Origin: Maribacter sp. 4G9
Lineage (GTDB): Bacteria; Bacteroidota; Bacteroidia; Flavobacteriales; Flavobacteriaceae
DNA: 64,000 nt
Assembly: GCF_002742265.1 (NCBI RefSeq)
Contig: NZ_MDGL01000065.1
Location: 1-64,000, forward strand
Reading direction: 5' to 3'
The translations under genes were made by a program, and so were the position numbers. Of the stretch, positions 41,909 through 50,369 are shown in pieces (position 1 is the stretch's first letter; every line of letters begins with the position of its first letter). The notes beneath the pieces are model-generated. The model worked only from the letters and a program-made list of their open reading frames with translations, was not told the origin of the DNA and did no database searches.

Positions 41909-43155
41909 GATTTTGAATTCCTATTCTTCTCCTCGATCCATTTGGACAAGTACTTGGTACTTTGTACCGTATGGTGCTCCAGGATCCTGCCCATAATATT
42001 TTGGGCGCGATGGGTTTCCAAATCTAATAACAATTGGGTAATCCTATCCATAACTCCTTTTTCCAAAGAGAACCGATTATAAAGTGCATCAATGATTTTT
42101 AGACCATTCTCCTGTGCCTTTTGCCACATCGTTTTGTCAGAATATAGTTCGATGGCCTGCCTGACAAAATCCTCTTTGTCATCACAAATAAAACCGTTCC
42201 AGTCCATAGCTCCGTGCATGCCTTCCGCTCCTATCGCCGTGGTAATACTTGGTGTGCCGTTCAGCATGGCATCCATCAATTTGCCCTTGATGCCTGCACC
42301 AAATCGGAGCGGGGCCAGACAGACCCGTGCCAGTTTCATTACTTCCGATACACTGCTGGCCCTTCCCCGCACATAAAATCCCTTTTTTGGATTGTGAAGT
42401 TTGTGTATGGCATCGGGGAGGTACGCTCCGTACACATAACATTTCGCGTCCGAAATTCGCTCCCGGATTTTCGGCCAGATATCCTGTTCCAAATACGCTA
42501 TGGCGTCCACATTGGGCGAATGCCTACCCCCACCAATGAACATAAAGTCCCTACGTTCCTCAAATTGGGGCCAATCCGGTTGTTGGGAAATTTTATCGTA
42601 CATAAAGGGTAGATGCCATACGATAGAGGTGTCAAGCCCCACCGATTTTCGTAAAAGCTCCATTTCAAAGCTGGAGATGACCAAGCTAAGGTCGCTGCGC
42701 AACATACTCGCCAGTTCCCTTTTGGTCTTATCGTCTGCCAGCCAACGTGCTTCGGTGAAGGGAATACCCTTTTTAAAACAACGTTCCCTAACATGCCGCA
42801 ACGAATGTAAGTCCTCGGAATCCAAAATTCGTAAAGCATTTGGACACTGCTCGGCCACACGCCACCCAAACTGTTCCTGGGTGAGAAAACGGTCGAACAA
42901 AACGATATTTGGATCTAGGTTTTTGATGAAGGTATCAAAGGAAGAACTGTTCAATTGTACGGAATGGACGGCAATCCCCATAGCCTCCAAATCTGTCGAA
43001 TGTTCCATTTTAGTAGCCGATGAGACGAAAATAGTCTCATATTCATACCTAATGAACATTTCAAGCAATTGCATCATACGGACTCCGGCAGCCGTAGCCG
43101 TGGGCTCTGGCCATGTGAGCCCGATTACCAATAATTTTTTGGATTTCAGTTCCAT
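41905..43155 (-). CDS. GT4-type glycosyltransferase
   Basis: A 416-residue GT-B glycosyltransferase. The start at 43155 is chosen because it puts L-L-V-I-G-L-T-W-P-E-P at the N-terminus, as expected for the first Rossmann strand. The donor-binding region has F-I-G-G-G-R-H-S-P-N near residue 215, F-Y-V-R-G-R-A-S near 270, L-A-P-L-R-F-G-A-G-I-K-G-K-L-M-D-A near 300 and G-T-P-S-I-T-T-A-I-G-A-E-G near 315, the GT4 pattern. The sugar and acceptor are unknown; lipopolysaccharide or capsule is likely. It lies 22 bases downstream of the membrane hydrolase gene. Confidence 0.8.
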   Translation of the reverse strand: MELKSKKLLVIGLTWPEPTATAAGVRMMQLLEMFIRYEYETIFVSSATKMEHSTDLEAMGIAVHSVQLNSSSFDTFIKNLDPNIVLFDRFLTQEQFGWRVAEQCPNALRILDSEDLHSLRHVRERCFKKGIPFTEARWLADDKTKRELASMLRSDLSLVISSFEMELLRKSVGLDTSIVWHLPFMYDKISQQPDWPQFEERRDFMFIGGGRHSPNVDAIAYLEQDIWPKIRERISDAKCYVYGAYLPDAIHKLHNPKKGFYVRGRASSVSEVMKLARVCLAPLRFGAGIKGKLMDAMLNGTPSITTAIGAEGMHGAMDWNGFICDDKEDFVRQAIELYSDKTMWQKAQENGLKIIDALYNRFSLEKGVMDRITQLLLDLETHRAQNIMGRILEHHTVQSTKYLSKWIEEKNRNSKS

Positions 43156-43177
43156 TGATATCCTAGAGAGTTTCCCT

Positions 43178-45379
43178 TCAATACAAGGGGTTGTACCCAA
43201 TATCGTCCACCACTACGACACCTTTGGGACTTTGGTCAAATAGCAAACGAATTCTGTTTACGGCTTTCGGGTCAAACCCCGATGCTTTTTTTTCAAACTT
43301 CGTTATCGGGATATGAAAGGTTTGTAATTGCACTTCCCAAGCGTCGCCGATCATATCCTTATCCAAAAACTCGAACTTGGTGAATTTCGATTTTAGCGGG
43401 GGCATGATATTTTTGACATCACTTATTTTAATGGTGGCCGTGTGGCCCATACTATCCTCCAACACCAGGCTGAAATCATAACCAAATTTTTTGTCCCCAA
43501 CAATATCGGTAGCTTCCTTGGTTTCTTCGGTATCGGATTTCAACCATTTTGGGTCGTCACTACCAATGGTAAGCTGTAGGCTTTGTATGGTATCCCTCCA
43601 GAATAAGGAAGCCGACTTTATTTCATAGGATGGCCTTGTATCGGCCAAGGCACTGTCGGCCACATTCCAACCCAATAGCACTGCATTATTGTCCTGTTCC
43701 CCCTTATCTCTTGTCACCAGACCTTGCTCCTTCCAAAGGTCTAGCAGATGGCCTTCCACCGTAATACTATCGGATACGGTCGTAATATCGATATCCTCTT
43801 CAAAATCGACCAGCTTTACAAAATCAGAAGTTTCAAAATGGGTCATTACATATTCATCGGGCAACCAATCCTTGGCGAATGCCGAGTTTTTAAAAATGGG
43901 CAGGTAGGTGTCGTTCCCTTTTACGACGGACTCCGCAAAGGCACTGATGTACACTTGGGCCACCTGCTGCTGTTCTTCAGCCTTCAAAAGCGGTTTTAGG
44001 TTCAACAACCACTTCATGGGCGCACCAAAATCAGATTTTCCCCATGTGGAATTGAACTGCCCGTGATTGGCATGGTGGACATATACCCCGGCTTTAAACC
44101 GACTCACGGAATCCGTAAACTGCAACCTCCGATACGGCCGTAGACCCCAAAAACTGGCTTCATCCGAATCATAGGAACCCTGTAGGCTCAGATAGTTGAC
44201 ATCCTTTAAAACTATCTTACGATCATACCTATAGTCCGTAGGCGCAATGGATACAATGCCCTTGATGTTGAAATTAAAATCGAAGGGCACCTTGGCATTG
44301 TCTGGAAAAAAGGGGAGTCGGTTATAACCCCCTGCTATGGTTACGGCCTCCCCTCCCCTGGAGTGCCCCATAAGGATGATCTGGTCCATATCGACTTTGC
44401 CAGAAAGCGGGTGTTCCACCGCTCCGTTCCATGCTTGCCATTGTTCCAAATGCTTTAATAGCAACCAGGCCCTAACGGGCATTTCCTTGCCCCTAAAATC
44501 GCCGGACCAATGCCCGTTGACAAAGTTCTCATCGATAGAGATGGTAATTATGCCCCTACTGGCCAAAAGGTTGCCCAGATAGCCATAGCCATCGTCTGAA
44601 TAATCGATCATGCTATGATTGCCATGAACAATCAGTGCCAATGGAAAAGGGCCATCGCCCTTGGGCATATATACCCTCCCGTTTAACGGAAACTCCGTAA
44701 CGCCAAAGCCCCAAAATTGCTCCCGCCATTCTTTCTTTTTCCCTTTCCATTCCGGCAATAAAAGGGAAGCGTCCACGGTTACCGTCTTAAACCTGACACC
44801 GCCTCCATATTCCTTTCGTTTTGTATCGTTGCCACTGCCGTAGGTAAAGGCATCTACTTGGAAATTACCTTCGGATGCCGGATTTTCAACACCAACTTCT
44901 TTTAAGGTTTGATCCCCTTTTCCCATGGAAAACTTGGGGAAATCATTTTGGTAAGGTTCCGTTCCCGTATTTGCCAAAAAATAAACACCATAGCCCAGAC
45001 CTATAATACCCATGGAAACCATCAAAAGGGAGAACAAGGATTTCGTCCTTAAAAACCACCAAAGGCAAACTACCGCAAGTAAGGCGGTACCTGCAAGGGC
45101 GTAATACAGGACATTTGGCCAGCCAAAACCGAACAATTTGAGGGAAACCAGGGTGGAAAGCCCACTGAGAACGGCCACTATATAAAAGGCATCCACACCC
45201 TTGAACAGAAACCGTATCAGTTGGAACAACAGATAGAAGAGTATCTGAACCACAATTCCGGTAAAAATGGCCAAGAACATCATCAATATGGGTGAAAGAC
45301 CGGTTAAAAAATGGTAGCCATAAATCCCGGTGAGAATTATGGTGGGGATAAAAGTGAGGAGAAGCTGACGGTTTTTCAT
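43178..45379 (-). CDS. Membrane-anchored alpha/beta hydrolase
   Basis: A 733-residue protein. The first 150 residues hold five hydrophobic segments. The alpha/beta hydrolase domain covers about residues 230-480: oxyanion loop A-L-I-V-H-G-N-H near 250, nucleophile elbow I-L-M-G-H-S-R-G-G-E-A near 345, and H-H-A-N-H-G-Q-F near 440 as the catalytic His. This is the chlorophyllase/PET-hydrolase-like layout. A beta-rich C-terminal domain (about 500-733) may bind carbohydrate or the membrane. The substrate is unknown. It is the upstream neighbour of the glycosyltransferase on the same strand. Confidence 0.75.
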   Translation of the reverse strand: MKNRQLLLTFIPTIILTGIYGYHFLTGLSPILMMFLAIFTGIVVQILFYLLFQLIRFLFKGVDAFYIVAVLSGLSTLVSLKLFGFGWPNVLYYALAGTALLAVVCLWWFLRTKSLFSLLMVSMGIIGLGYGVYFLANTGTEPYQNDFPKFSMGKGDQTLKEVGVENPASEGNFQVDAFTYGSGNDTKRKEYGGGVRFKTVTVDASLLLPEWKGKKKEWREQFWGFGVTEFPLNGRVYMPKGDGPFPLALIVHGNHSMIDYSDDGYGYLGNLLASRGIITISIDENFVNGHWSGDFRGKEMPVRAWLLLKHLEQWQAWNGAVEHPLSGKVDMDQIILMGHSRGGEAVTIAGGYNRLPFFPDNAKVPFDFNFNIKGIVSIAPTDYRYDRKIVLKDVNYLSLQGSYDSDEASFWGLRPYRRLQFTDSVSRFKAGVYVHHANHGQFNSTWGKSDFGAPMKWLLNLKPLLKAEEQQQVAQVYISAFAESVVKGNDTYLPIFKNSAFAKDWLPDEYVMTHFETSDFVKLVDFEEDIDITTVSDSITVEGHLLDLWKEQGLVTRDKGEQDNNAVLLGWNVADSALADTRPSYEIKSASLFWRDTIQSLQLTIGSDDPKWLKSDTEETKEATDIVGDKKFGYDFSLVLEDSMGHTATIKISDVKNIMPPLKSKFTKFEFLDKDMIGDAWEVQLQTFHIPITKFEKKASGFDPKAVNRIRLLFDQSPKGVVVVDDIGYNPLY

Positions 45380-45623
45380 TCTAATTGGTTGGAGTTTCTT
45401 TACACCCTTAAATTAACCAACTCCCTTCAATTATGAACTGTTTTGGGCGATTTTTAGGAATACCCTAAATTCTTTGTCCTTTTACAATAGCATATCAATA
45501 ATTTAAAGCTGAAAAACCTAGGAATACAACAGGTTCGTTTAGAAATCCTAAACTTTGAAATGTAGGAAACAAGCCCATTAAACGACCAAAGGAAAGCCGA
45601 GATAAATGCTGTAACTAGTGGGA

Positions 45624-47135
45624 TTACATTTTGGCGGCGAACATCTTGGATATTTTTGACCGAAGCTTGCGTTCGTAGTCCTCCTCCAACCACTCTTTGT
45701 AATTCTTGGTATTGTTCATAATGCAATAGGAATATTGCCGCACCCGATACCGGATTTCCTCCTTCAATTTTTTGGCAAGGATACGGGCATCAAAAACGTC
45801 CTCCGCATTTTCAACACAGATCTTGGCATGCTGCTCAATACTTTTTTCCAGCACCAATTTGGATTTTTCGCCATTGGCAAAACTCTTCTTGTATTCTTCC
45901 TTAATGTCGAATTCGATATTTTCGGATTTTGAAAATTCGTCCCTCAGTTCCTGCGGCATTTCATAAACGAACTCCCGCTCGATTTCCTCATCGTTTTTGA
46001 TATTCTCGAGAAAGAAATCCGGGAAATGGAAAATTTCCTGCCAATCTATCTTGGCGTCCCACATACCAAAACGGGCAATATTGTTACCCATATCTATAAC
46101 ATTGAACTCTTCTTTATGCGGCAAATATCTGGAGCCCCTACCGATCATTTGAAAATAAAGGGTCAACGAGCGGGTTGCCCTGTTCAATATGATGGTCTCA
46201 ACGGATGGCTCATCAAAACCCGTAGTAAGAATACTCACGGAGGTTAGTATGGCATCTGGGGTTTCCCGGAACCATTTAAGGATTTCCCTCCGCTCCGAAG
46301 CATTGTTCTTATTGTCCAAATGCATGATGTTGTAACCGGCCTTTTTAAAGAGGTCGTACACATATCTGGACGTGTTGATGCCATTGTTGAAAATCAGTGT
46401 TTTGGTCCCTTTTGCAATCTCTTGGTAGGCATTCATCAGTTTGCCCAGCATACTATGGTTGCCATAAAGCTCGTCCGAGGACTTTACAGTATAATCCCCA
46501 TTGATACCCAACTTTAAGCTTTGGAGGCTCACGTCATAATTGAACATATTGGCCTTTGCCAAAAACTTCTTACCGATCAGGGATTCTATGGACTCCCCAA
46601 TGATCAACTTTTTGTAGTTGTCTTTCATGGGAAGTTTAATATTGGAGCTCAAAGGGGTGGCGGTGACACCAAGAATTACGGATTTATCAAAGTATTTGAA
46701 TAGTTTTCTAAAGGAATTGTAATGGGCCTCGTCAATAATGACCAGCCCTATATTATTGATTTCTACCTTATCCTCCTGTAGCCGGTTGTTCAAGGTCTCC
46801 ACCATCGCCACAAAACACTTGAAATCGTCTTGGTCCCTTAACTCCTTTACATCGCAATTGATGATTTTATTGTGTACACCAAAACCGCTCAGCATTTTCG
46901 AAGTTTGGTGGCTAAGTTCTATGCGATGCGTAAGCACAACGACCTTTTTCCCTGTTTTTTCTATGTACCTTCTAGCTATTTCTGAAAAAATGACGGTCTT
47001 GCCTCCACCGGTTGGCAACTGGTACAAGAGATTGGAATTGTCAGGATTATCCTCAAGATATTCGAATATTTTCTTAAGGTCTTCCTCCTGATAACCGTAC
47101 AATGTTTTTTCAGTTGTGTCTTTTGCGGATTTCAA
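45624..47135 (-). CDS. SF2 DEAH-box helicase, paralogue 2
   Basis: A 503-residue helicase closely related to that at 22552-24105. Motifs are Q-L-P-T-G-G-G-K-T, L-T-H-R-I-E-L, I-I-D-E-A-H-Y, T-A-T-P-L-S-S, S-I-L-T-T-G-F-D-E-P and Q-M-I-G-R-G-S-R, then the same C-terminal helical domain. The first methionine codon in frame is far inside, so translation must begin at a TTG at 47135 (next to K-S-A-K-D) or another non-ATG codon. The region upstream of 47151 is closed by a stop. No linked nuclease or modification gene is visible. Confidence 0.8.
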   Translation of the reverse strand: MKSAKDTTEKTLYGYQEEDLKKIFEYLEDNPDNSNLLYQLPTGGGKTVIFSEIARRYIEKTGKKVVVLTHRIELSHQTSKMLSGFGVHNKIINCDVKELRDQDDFKCFVAMVETLNNRLQEDKVEINNIGLVIIDEAHYNSFRKLFKYFDKSVILGVTATPLSSNIKLPMKDNYKKLIIGESIESLIGKKFLAKANMFNYDVSLQSLKLGINGDYTVKSSDELYGNHSMLGKLMNAYQEIAKGTKTLIFNNGINTSRYVYDLFKKAGYNIMHLDNKNNASERREILKWFRETPDAILTSVSILTTGFDEPSVETIILNRATRSLTLYFQMIGRGSRYLPHKEEFNVIDMGNNIARFGMWDAKIDWQEIFHFPDFFLENIKNDEEIEREFVYEMPQELRDEFSKSENIEFDIKEEYKKSFANGEKSKLVLEKSIEQHAKICVENAEDVFDARILAKKLKEEIRYRVRQYSYCIMNNTKNYKEWLEEDYERKLRSKISKMFAAKM

Positions 47136-47260
47136 AAAGGCAAGAAAATTTTAGTTAGGTTAAAATTTCGAAACCTTAAAATTAGAGGATTTTTATCGGT
47201 AATTAAAATATAAATTCCGCACGGGCCTTTATTCCATAAAGAATTTATGAACGATACATG

Positions 47261-48190
47261 TTAATAGCCTTTCTTTCTATTTACAGTGTTTATGAGTTCC
47301 TTTCCTTTTCTAAGTCGCTCATAATTTTCCAGAATTTGGGGCACTACGGAATCGGTATCGGATACGCTTGCATAATGCGGGGTCATGAATATTTTAGGGT
47401 GCGTCCAAAAGGGATGATCCTTGGGCAGTGGTTCTTGGTGGTAAACATCCAGACAAGCACCGGAAATATGTTCCTTGTCCAAAGCTTCCAGCAAATCGCG
47501 GTCTACTACATGTCCGCCCCTGGCCACATTGATTACATAGGCATTCTTTGGTAATTTTGAAAACACATCATTGTTGAGGATTCCTTCCGTTTCTGGGGTC
47601 AAGGGCAACAGACAGACCAATATTTCCGTGATTGAAAGAAAGGCTTCCAGTTCACTTTGCCCCGCGAACGTTTCCACATTTTCCAAATTCTTTTTGCTTC
47701 TGGACCATCCCTGAACGGTAAACCCGAATTTTACCAAATCATTTGCCGTCAATGCACCCAATTCCCCAAGGCCCATGATTCCTACCCTTACATCCTTAAT
47801 CCTTCTATAAATCCTGGGGTTCCATTCGCTCGCTACCTGTTGCAGTTTATAGGTATTGAAATTTTTTAGCTCCGCAAGGATTACGGCAAGTACATGTTCA
47901 GACATGTCGCTGGCCAAATACGGGTCAACTACCCTGGTAATGGGAACAGTGGATGGGGCCATCGCATCCTCGAAAATATAATCCACCCCGGCCCCGGCTG
48001 AGGCAATGCATTTTAAATTGCGGTATGGGGCCAAACTTCCTTGGGGATGTTTCCAAATTAGGGCCATGGATATTTTTTCCTTGGGATGGTCTTCCAAATA
48101 ACTATACACTTCGATCGATGGATTCCGTTCCTTTAGGGCCTTTTTCCAAGCCTCAATTTTTGCGTCCTGTCTAATGATTACTATCGCCAT
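47261..48190 (-). CDS. ghrA: Glyoxylate/hydroxypyruvate reductase A-like dehydrogenase
   Basis: A 309-residue D-2-hydroxyacid dehydrogenase from the ATG at 48190. The NAD(P) site is V-G-I-M-G-L-G-E-L-G near residue 142. Catalytic residues are the Arg in N-V-A-R-G-G near 230, a Glu in C-L-D-V-Y-H-Q-E-P-L near 258 and the His in M-T-P-H-Y-A-S near 280. It probably reduces glyoxylate or hydroxypyruvate; the GhrA group is the closest I recognise. It follows the DUF6155-like gene by 11 bases. Confidence 0.85.
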   Translation of the reverse strand: MAIVIIRQDAKIEAWKKALKERNPSIEVYSYLEDHPKEKISMALIWKHPQGSLAPYRNLKCIASAGAGVDYIFEDAMAPSTVPITRVVDPYLASDMSEHVLAVILAELKNFNTYKLQQVASEWNPRIYRRIKDVRVGIMGLGELGALTANDLVKFGFTVQGWSRSKKNLENVETFAGQSELEAFLSITEILVCLLPLTPETEGILNNDVFSKLPKNAYVINVARGGHVVDRDLLEALDKEHISGACLDVYHQEPLPKDHPFWTHPKIFMTPHYASVSDTDSVVPQILENYERLRKGKELINTVNRKKGY

Positions 48191-48201
48191 AATGTTTTGA
48201 T

Positions 48202-48711
48202 TTAGTCCAATATATCCAAGGCCTTTGAAAATTCTTCCCCATAGAGCCAATTCTTGGCCTGTGTATGATTATAAATCGTAATGATTCGCTCCTTAAATTC
48301 CTCCAAAATACCATGTTGGGAAATAAAAGTAGTCATCTCCGAAAAGGAATTCAGCATACTTTTATAAAAGGCGTCCGGAACGTTGCGCTCCATTGAAAAC
48401 GATTGCGCAATTTCCAGGTTAAAGCACATTAGATCCGCTACCATGGCACTGTCCACGCCCAGTTTTATAAAATGTTTGATATACTTTTGGGCGACCGACC
48501 GCCTAGCCTTGGGACGTTTTCTTTTGACAGGAAAATACTCGTTGGAAATTTTGGTCCTGGCCTCCTGTATCAACTTGTCCTCCTTGGGGTTAAAGGCAAA
48601 ATCGTAGTAGGTCTTTACCGAAGGAAACTTGTCATACAGTTCCATGATCTGCCCCTCAAGCTCCTTTTTCTTTAATCCGGACAAATACGTTTTCAACGCC
48701 CTTTTGCTCAT
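48202..48711 (-). CDS. DUF6155-like conserved protein
   Basis: A 169-residue soluble helical protein starting MSKRALKTYLSGLKKKELEG, with a conserved-looking F-N-P-K-E-D-K-L and K-R-K-R-P-K-A-R-R segment. It resembles what I recall as DUF6155, a family of unknown function in flavobacteria; the assignment is from memory. It is rich in K, E and F/Y and lacks a signal peptide or membrane segment. It is likely co-transcribed with the ghrA-like gene and is divergent from rpoD. Confidence 0.55.
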   Translation of the reverse strand: MSKRALKTYLSGLKKKELEGQIMELYDKFPSVKTYYDFAFNPKEDKLIQEARTKISNEYFPVKRKRPKARRSVAQKYIKHFIKLGVDSAMVADLMCFNLEIAQSFSMERNVPDAFYKSMLNSFSEMTTFISQHGILEEFKERIITIYNHTQAKNWLYGEEFSKALDILD

Positions 48712-48885
48712 AATAGGTCAATTACATCAAAAATAAGCTTTGTTGGAACAACGACCTAAATCCTTGATAATTTACGGTATAGCTAACAAATTTTGGAAAA
48801 CATTATAGGTTTCCCTTTGGAAAAGACGTAATAAAAATGTATAATGAGAACTTGGACAAAAATTAAATAATAAATACACACATAT

Positions 48886-49749
48886 ATGAGGCAACTAAAG
48901 ATTATCAAGCAAGTAACCAATCGCGAATCAAAATCATTGGACAAATACTTGCAGGATATCAGTAAGATTGATTTAATAACAGCCAACGAGGAGGTAGAAC
49001 TTGCCCAAAGAATACGTGAAGGCGATCAGGTGGCACTTGAGAAATTGACGACCGCAAACCTACGTTTTGTGGTATCCGTAGCAAAACAATACCAGAACCA
49101 AGGTTTAAAATTGCCCGATTTGATCAACGAAGGAAACTTAGGCTTGGTTAAAGCCGCCAAGCGATTTGACGAAACCCGTGGGTTCAAATTTATTTCCTAT
49201 GCCGTTTGGTGGATCAGACAATCAATTTTACAGGCCTTGGCGGAACAGTCCAGGGTGGTTAGGTTGCCTTTGAACAAAATAGGTTCCATCAATAAGATAA
49301 AAAAGACCTTTTCCTATTTGGAACAGACGCATGAGCGCCCACCTTCTGCAGAGGAAATCGCCAAGGAATTAGAGATGACCGTAACGGAGGTCAAACAATC
49401 CTTAAAGAATTCCGGAAGACATGTATCCATGGATGCCCCGTTACGTGAAGGTGAGGATTCCAACCTGTATGACGTGCTAAGATCCGGGGAGTCCCCAAGA
49501 CCGGACAACCATTTATTACAACAATCCTTAAATACGGAAATCAATAGGGCCTTGGAAACCCTTTCCCCCAGGGAGGCTGACGTTGTCAAACTCTATTACG
49601 GTATTGGCGACCAACAATCCATGACACTTGCCGAGATTGGTCATACGTTTGATTTGACCAGGGAACGCGTACGACAAATCAGGGAAAAAGCAATCAGAAA
49701 ATTACGCCATAATTCAAGAAGCAAACTTTTAAAGACCTATCTGGGGTAA
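48886..49749 (+). CDS. rpoD: Primary RNA polymerase sigma factor
   Basis: A 287-residue sigma-70, the normal short form of Bacteroidetes. Region 1.2 is [14 protein letters not shown] near residue 20, region 2 has [12 protein letters not shown] and [12 protein letters not shown] then [10 protein letters not shown], region 3 has R-L-P-L-N-K-I, and region 4 ends with [19 protein letters not shown]. It recognises the TTG / TAnnTTTG promoters seen in this window. It is preceded by a 174-base divergent region and closed by a bidirectional terminator. Confidence 0.95.
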   Translation: MRQLKIIKQVTNRESKSLDKYLQDISKIDLITANEEVELAQRIREGDQVALEKLTTANLRFVVSVAKQYQNQGLKLPDLINEGNLGLVKAAKRFDETRGFKFISYAVWWIRQSILQALAEQSRVVRLPLNKIGSINKIKKTFSYLEQTHERPPSAEEIAKELEMTVTEVKQSLKNSGRHVSMDAPLREGEDSNLYDVLRSGESPRPDNHLLQQSLNTEINRALETLSPREADVVKLYYGIGDQQSMTLAEIGHTFDLTRERVRQIREKAIRKLRHNSRSKLLKTYLG

Positions 49750-49867
49750 ATCTCCAAAATAGTCTCATGCCCCATGGGCCATGGGAAAAGTACCCGTCAT
49801 ATGCCTATGCAATATAGTTATGACCCTGCAGTAGTGCATTATAGTTTACCCTTGGTTTATGACAATA

Positions 49868-49902
49868 AAAAAACGCCCTTAAAAAATAAAGGCGCTTTTT
49901 TT
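49868..49902. terminator. Bidirectional terminator between rpoD and the small-peptide operon
   Basis: A hairpin around CGCCCTT (49874-49880) and AAAGGCG (49888-49894), one mismatch, with seven A before and seven T after. It suits both rpoD and the convergent small genes. Confidence 0.75.
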
Positions 49903-49919
49903 ATAGTACACAATATACA

Positions 49920-50021
49920 CTAAGAATATGTTAGCTTGTTGATGTTAGAGTCTACAAGAATATTGTTTAAACTTTCAATAAAATTATGATAGGACGCATT
50001 GTCGTTGCCTTGATTTGCCAT
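49920..50021 (-). CDS. Small peptide gene B of the twin operon (33 aa)
   Basis: A 33-codon ORF starting MANQGNDNASYHNFIESLNN and ending in N-K-L-T-Y-S. The core F-I-E-S-L-N-N-I-L is close to F-L-Q-E-L-N-E-I-L in the preceding gene. The peptide is mildly acidic, has no Cys or membrane span, and the first ten residues are polar. It is the second gene after a clear promoter and before a bidirectional terminator. I do not recognise a family; the similarity of the two core motifs is the main sign that it is real. Confidence 0.55.
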   Translation of the reverse strand: MANQGNDNASYHNFIESLNNILVDSNINKLTYS

Positions 50022-50053
50022 ACTGTTTTATTTTAAGGTTAAGGGGTTTTCAA

Positions 50054-50152
50054 TTACATATAATCCAATTCCGCTAATTCATTAAGGCTAAGAATTTCAT
50101 TTAGTTCCTGAAGAAAAACCAAGTATTCTTCACCGTAGGTATCGTAAAGCAT
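50054..50152 (-). CDS. Small peptide gene A of the twin operon (32 aa)
   Basis: A 32-codon ORF beginning MLYDTYGEEYLVFLQELNEI and ending E-L-D-Y-M. It is acidic, with a regular pattern of Leu and Ile every three to four residues, as in an amphipathic helix. It shares F-x-x-x-L-N-x-I-L with the next gene, which starts 32 bases downstream. A TTG / TACTTTTA promoter lies about 55 bases before the ATG. It has no signal peptide. Possible roles include a helical regulatory peptide, a peptide modulator of a protein complex or a RiPP-like precursor; none is supported by the neighbourhood. Confidence 0.55.
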   Translation of the reverse strand: MLYDTYGEEYLVFLQELNEILSLNELAELDYM

Positions 50153-50206
50153 GTTTGGGGTTTTTTAGGTTTATAATTTCGATTTGGTTACTCTTTAAGT
50201 ATGGTC

Positions 50207-50237
50207 TAAAAGTAGCTGCTACTCCCTTTTTTGACAA
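50207..50237 (-). promoter_or_regulatory. Promoter of the small-peptide operon (TTG-N20-TACTTTTA)
   Basis: On the minus strand TTG (50235-50237) and TACTTTTA (50207-50214) are 20 bases apart, one mismatch from the Bacteroidetes consensus. The predicted start near 50200 leaves a leader of about 50 bases before the first ATG at 50152. This is one of the two best promoter matches in the window. Confidence 0.65.
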
Positions 50238-50369
50238 TTAATTGTGGTAAACCCGTCCATTTATGTTGTAAAAAATACTGTTGCTATAGGTCTGTTGTTT
50301 TTATGTTGTCGCAAACCCCCATTCTACTTGGGCTGGAACACATTCCGTTCGTCGATTATTTATAATGGT

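Noticed and set aside
42500-43243. A 247-codon open frame antisense to the glycosyltransferase
   Set aside because: It covers the glycosyltransferase coding region, which has clear family motifs on the minus strand; the antisense product has no recognisable domain.
45454-45726. A 90-codon minus-strand ORF overlapping the end of helicase 2
   Set aside because: It runs out of frame through the helicase C-terminus and then through non-coding DNA; no support beyond being open.
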